The position numbers and the translations under genes were made by a program. Source: an uncultured Clostridia bacterium (GTDB lineage: Bacteria > Bacillota > Clostridia > Christensenellales > Borkfalkiaceae). Taken from it: a DNA stretch of 9,173 nucleotides. Location of the stretch: contig CAMWQS010000060.1 of NCBI GenBank assembly GCA_947176485.1, positions 1 to 9,173 on the forward strand, written 5' to 3'. Numbering within the stretch: the stretch's first letter is position 1; every line of letters starts with the position of its first letter. Below, piece by piece: positions 7,326-9,173 of the stretch. The notes below the pieces were generated by a model. It ran no database searches, was not told the DNA's origin, and saw only the letters and a list, made by a program, of their open reading frames with translations.

Positions 7326-7401
7326 CTGTTAAAGGCTTGAAACCTTTACAGACAAAGCCTGCGTGGAACAACAAAATAAACTCTACATACCGCCACGCAG
7401 G
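7326..7401 (+). promoter_or_regulatory. Two-hairpin 5' leader of the small Cys-rich protein gene
   Basis: Hairpin 1 pairs CTGT-T-AAAGG (7326-7335, one bulged T) with CCTTTACAG (7343-7351) around a 7-nt loop. Hairpin 2 pairs CCTGCGTGG (7358-7366) with CCACGCAGG (7393-7401), nine perfect pairs around a 26-nt A-rich loop. Hairpin 2 ends 7 nt before the ribosome site, so it does not hide it directly. An alternative pairing AGGCTT (7333-7338) with AAGCCT (7355-7360) would disrupt both hairpins. I do not recognise a known riboswitch class. Confidence 0.5.
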
Positions 7402-7407
7402 AAAGTT

Positions 7408-7415
7408 AAGGAGGT
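7408..7415 (+). promoter_or_regulatory. Ribosome binding site fixing the small-protein start
   Basis: AAGGAGGT, with the AGGAGG core 6 nt before the ATG at 7421. It selects this ATG over an in-frame ATG at 7337, which has no ribosome site and lies within the leader hairpins. Confidence 0.85.
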
Positions 7416-7420
7416 TACTT

Positions 7421-7645
7421 ATGAACTTATTTTCTAGCTGCGGTAACAACAGCTGCCTTTGGATTTTGATACTTTTATTGCTTGCGGCAAGCAGCTGCAG
7501 CGGTAACGGTCTTGAAGGCGTACTTTCCGGTAGCTGCATCCCCGTTCTCATCGCGCTCATTTACAGCATGTGGAAGAACGGCACGCTGTCCAGCCTTCTC
7601 TGCGGCGGCGGCAACGGTTGTGGCTGCGGTTGCGGTTGCAACTAA
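7421..7645 (+). CDS. Small Cys/Gly-rich membrane protein, function unknown
   Basis: A 74-residue protein I cannot assign to a characterised family. It resembles the loosely named small high-cysteine proteins of Clostridia. Evidence that it is real: an excellent ribosome site (7408-7415), its own leader, and a strong terminator 5 nt after the stop. It has nine cysteines (7, 12, 26, 39, 61, 67, 69, 71, 73). Residues 13-23 are strongly hydrophobic (LWILILLLLAA) and 38-51 form a second, weaker hydrophobic stretch. The C-terminus is Gly/Cys-rich and ends in alternating Gly-Cys (GCGCGCGCN). The only charged residues are E32 and K52. SSCGNN, SSCSGN and GSC recur as loose repeats. LAASSC resembles a lipobox only poorly, and there is no basic N-terminal region, so lipoprotein export is doubtful. 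The tail could bind metal or form disulfides; this is inference. No modification enzymes are nearby to support a modified-peptide precursor. Confidence 0.8.
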   Translation: MNLFSSCGNNSCLWILILLLLAASSCSGNGLEGVLSGSCIPVLIALIYSMWKNGTLSSLLCGGGNGCGCGCGCN

Positions 7646-7650
7646 TTAAA

Positions 7651-7688
7651 AAAAGGGTTTGCCGAAAGGTAAACCCTTTTATTTTTTT
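7651..7688 (+). terminator. Intrinsic terminator of the small Cys-rich protein gene
   Basis: A 13-bp stem (7651-7663 with 7668-7680, one G-U pair), a GAAA tetraloop and a T-run at 7682-7688. It begins 5 nt after the stop codon. The A-run on the left side also gives it some activity in the opposite direction. Confidence 0.93.
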
Positions 7689-7750
7689 GTCCAAAAGCAC
7701 TATCAATCCACGCCAAATTTTTAAAGCAGCAAAAAGGCGTTATATGCTAT

Positions 7751-7800
7751 ATATTATGGGGACAATTGTGAAACCTGTTTCACAATTGTCCCCATAATAT
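7751..7800. repeat. Perfect 24-bp-arm palindrome, REP/MITE-like
   Basis: The arms 7751-7774 and 7777-7800 are exact reverse complements separated by 2 nt. The core GGGGACAATTGTGAAAC and its complement are bounded by ATATTAT/ATAATAT ends. It lies in the gene-free stretch 7646-7854 between two convergent genes. No T-run follows on either strand, so it is not a standard terminator. GGGGACA…TGTCCCC palindromes recall repeat elements of the REP type associated with Y1 transposases; that parallel is from memory. A 7-nt direct repeat ATATGCT occurs at both edges (7742-7748 and 7797-7803). Confidence 0.8.
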
Positions 7801-7808
7801 GCTTGAAA

Positions 7809-7840
7809 TAAGCCCTTACACGGTCAAATGCAAGGGCTTA
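7809..7840 (-). terminator. Possible weak terminator after the NUDIX gene
   Basis: Stem of nine pairs, TAAGCCCTT (7809-7817) with AAGGGCTTA (7832-7840), and a 14-nt loop, located 15 nt past the NUDIX stop on the minus strand. Only TTTC follows the stem, so termination would be inefficient; the palindrome just beyond may help to protect or end the transcript. Confidence 0.45.
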
Positions 7841-7854
7841 AAAGCAAAATTGAT

Positions 7855-8385
7855 TTAATTATTTTCCGATACGAATTTATATATCGCGGCAACGGTTTTT
7901 CCGTCGCAAATTTCACCGCTTTCAATAAGACCTAAAACTTCACCTAAAGGCTTAAAGCTTACCGACAAGAACTCACCGTCATCCAAACTTTGGCTGCCGC
8001 CGTTACGACAATTTTTTGCAAGAAAAATATGAATTATTTCGTCCGTATATCCGGGCGTAGGATATAGCTTTATATACGGAATAAGGTCTGCGGATATTCC
8101 CGTTTCCTCTTTAAGCTCCCGCGCCGCCGCGATTATCGGGTCCTCTCCCCTTTCAAGTTTTCCTGCGGGGATTTCGTAAATCTCTTTTCCATAAAGATAG
8201 CGGTACTGTTTGACAAGCAACACCTTACCGTCGACCACACATAAAACAGCAGCCCCACCCGAATGTCGAACGCACTCCCTTTTGGAAGCAGTCCCGTCGG
8301 GCAATTCCACGTCGTCAACTTCGAGTTTTAAAATCTTTCCGTCGTAGACAGTTCTGCCATGCAATTTCTTTTCAAAAAACTTCAT
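7855..8385 (-). CDS. nudF: NUDIX hydrolase, ADP-ribose pyrophosphatase type
   Basis: Likely hydrolyses ADP-ribose to AMP and ribose 5-phosphate, a cytosolic housekeeping enzyme. It has 176 residues, a little shorter than E. coli NudF. The N-terminal HGRTVYDGKILKLEVDDVEL and the central RHSGGAAVLCV…VLLVKQYR are typical of ADP-ribose pyrophosphatases, as is YEIPAGKLE. The complete Nudix box spans residues 75-97: G75, E81, R89-E90-L91, E93-E94, G96-I97, with the metal-binding glutamates present. A proline in YPTPGYTDE downstream (about 108-116) is also characteristic of this subgroup. The ATG at 8385 overlaps the stop of the upstream gene by 4 nt (ATGA). There is no good ribosome site at normal distance, so it is probably translated by re-initiation. 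A substrate other than ADP-ribose cannot be excluded. Confidence 0.92.
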   Translation of the reverse strand: MKFFEKKLHGRTVYDGKILKLEVDDVELPDGTASKRECVRHSGGAAVLCVVDGKVLLVKQYRYLYGKEIYEIPAGKLERGEDPIIAAARELKEETGISADLIPYIKLYPTPGYTDEIIHIFLAKNCRNGGSQSLDDGEFLSVSFKPLGEVLGLIESGEICDGKTVAAIYKFVSENN

Positions 8386-9113
8386 AAAGTCTTTTCGTAA
8401 GCCTCGATAAGTTCTATAATCTCAGCTATTCCTTCGGAAACACATTTGTTATTCAAAACAAAATAACTGTATCCGCAAAGTAAAGCATCAATATTTTCGA
8501 CATTGCCGGCTTTAAGGTTTTTAGCAAGCGCCGTCAACATTTTTAAACCGTTCTCCTTCTCTTCGTCGGCAATTTGGCTTTTTGATATGAAATCCATTTC
8601 TTGTGAAAGCGCAACGCCGAGCGCCGACGAAATTTCACCGGCAAGCGAAGATTTGTCTGATTCTTCTTGTATTAATGCTATTTCCTCTCTGAACACTTGC
8701 GAAATGCAGTCTTGCAAACCTTTGATTACTGTGTTGCAAAATGCTTGATAGCTTGCAAAATAACTACCGTCCTCGGGAAAATACTGCCTTAAAAAGTCGT
8801 TCAAATTAATATTATCCTTATCGAATTCAACCAAAAGACAGAAAATAAACGCAAGTCTTTGCCCGACGGTTTGCGGAAGAACAACGTAGCTTCTTGTAAA
8901 AATTCCGTCGTTAACCGTTAAAAGGCACTGGCTTTTTGCTTCAAGATAATTAAATCCGTTAGTTACGGTCTCAAAAAGCCTATATAAATCGGGACAATTG
9001 ACGATACACTTCAATAAATCCTTAATTTTGGTCGTTGCCATAATAAATTTGCAGCTTTTAAGTTCTTCGCATTTGTCCAAAAATGATAAAACCTGTTCTT
9101 TCGTATCCGACAT
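8382..9113 (-). CDS. Uncharacterised cytosolic protein upstream of the NUDIX gene
   Basis: A 243-residue protein I do not recognise. It has no signal peptide and no clear membrane segment; it looks mainly helical. The N-terminal half (about 1-140) contains most of the aromatic residues and cysteines, including LLKCIVNCPDLYRLFETV, SYVVLPQTVGQRLAFIF and RQYFPEDGSYFASYQAF, which have the look of a conserved fold. The C-terminal half (about 145-243) is richer in Glu, Lys, Ser and Ala with long helical stretches (EEIALIQEESDKS, ADEEKENGLKMLTALAKNL). No catalytic motif or metal site of a known family stands out. The start at 9113 has GAGAGG at 9121-9126 with 7-nt spacing. Its stop overlaps the NUDIX start by 4 nt, so the two are one transcript and possibly function together. 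The length, start site and coupling make it a real gene; the function is unknown. Confidence 0.85.
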   Translation of the reverse strand: MSDTKEQVLSFLDKCEELKSCKFIMATTKIKDLLKCIVNCPDLYRLFETVTNGFNYLEAKSQCLLTVNDGIFTRSYVVLPQTVGQRLAFIFCLLVEFDKDNINLNDFLRQYFPEDGSYFASYQAFCNTVIKGLQDCISQVFREEIALIQEESDKSSLAGEISSALGVALSQEMDFISKSQIADEEKENGLKMLTALAKNLKAGNVENIDALLCGYSYFVLNNKCVSEGIAEIIELIEAYEKTL

Positions 9114-9163
9114 ATTTTCGCCTCTCGTAAAATTTTATAAACCGTGCGTAAAGCGTTTTTTTT

Positions 9164-9169
9164 ATTATA
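9164..9169 (-). promoter_or_regulatory. Candidate -10 box for the unknown gene-NUDIX operon
   Basis: TATAAT on the minus strand, about 50 nt upstream of the start at 9113. Any -35 hexamer would lie beyond the window edge, so the call cannot be completed. Confidence 0.3.
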
Positions 9170-9173
9170 ACAC

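Noticed and set aside
7318..7420. Type I cyclic-di-GMP riboswitch in the leader of the small Cys-rich gene
   Set aside because: Only a partial likeness (GACAAAGCC) exists; the GACGCAAAGCC core and the tetraloop-receptor arm are missing.
7312..7560. 82-codon minus-strand frame across the small-protein leader and gene
   Set aside because: It has no ribosome site and runs antisense to the better supported small gene and its leader hairpins.
7421..7645. Modified bacteriocin precursor (thiazole/heterocyclic type) based on the Gly-Cys tail
   Set aside because: No cyclodehydratase, dehydrogenase, transporter or immunity gene is in the window, and the N-terminal part is a membrane segment instead of a leader peptide.
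7751..7800. Palindrome as an ordinary rho-independent terminator
   Set aside because: Neither strand has a T-run directly after the stem, and the upstream small gene already has a complete terminator at 7651-7688.

Overview
The window reads as ordinary chromosome of a Bacillota (Firmicutes) bacterium, most likely an uncultured gut-type Clostridia lineage. This is inferred from the polyamine transporter order potA-potB-potC-potD, strong AGGAGG-type ribosome sites, type III pantothenate kinase (CoaX), an ECF-type vitamin transporter S component and the lipoprotein signal of PotD. No database search was possible, so the taxonomic call is an inference. I see no tRNA, rRNA, CRISPR array, phage gene or transposase gene.

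Layout. Positions 1-4401 (+ strand) hold a polyamine ABC transporter operon. potA is cut by the left window edge and is followed by potB, potC and potD with 1-nt spacing, a 4-nt overlap and a 14-nt overlap. A convergent terminator hairpin at 4407-4436 separates it from a minus-strand operon read from 7124 down to 4447: ECF S component, then coaX, then hom (homoserine dehydrogenase), again with overlaps or 1-nt spacing. Positions 7125-7420 are a divergent intergenic region with candidate promoters for both directions and a structured leader. The leader precedes a 74-codon Cys/Gly-rich small membrane protein gene (7421-7645, + strand), which ends in a strong intrinsic terminator. Positions 7646-7854 hold no gene, but contain that terminator, a perfect 24-bp-arm palindrome (7751-7800) that looks like a REP/MITE-type element, and a further hairpin. 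Positions 7855-9113 (minus strand) hold an unrecognised 243-aa protein gene overlapping a NUDIX ADP-ribose pyrophosphatase gene by 4 nt.

How the genes work together. PotABCD would import spermidine/putrescine: PotD captures it, PotB and PotC form the channel, and PotA hydrolyses ATP. The S component next to coaX suggests vitamin (pantothenate) import followed by phosphorylation, the first step of CoA synthesis. hom makes homoserine for threonine and methionine and seems simply co-transcribed. The NUDIX enzyme would recycle ADP-ribose.

Nothing here amounts to a clear new multi-gene system. The points most worth a second look are the duplicated C-terminal regulatory region of PotA, the lipobox plus C-terminal membrane helix of PotD, the small Cys-rich protein with its two-hairpin leader, the long palindrome with flanking direct repeats, and the unknown gene upstream of the NUDIX gene.
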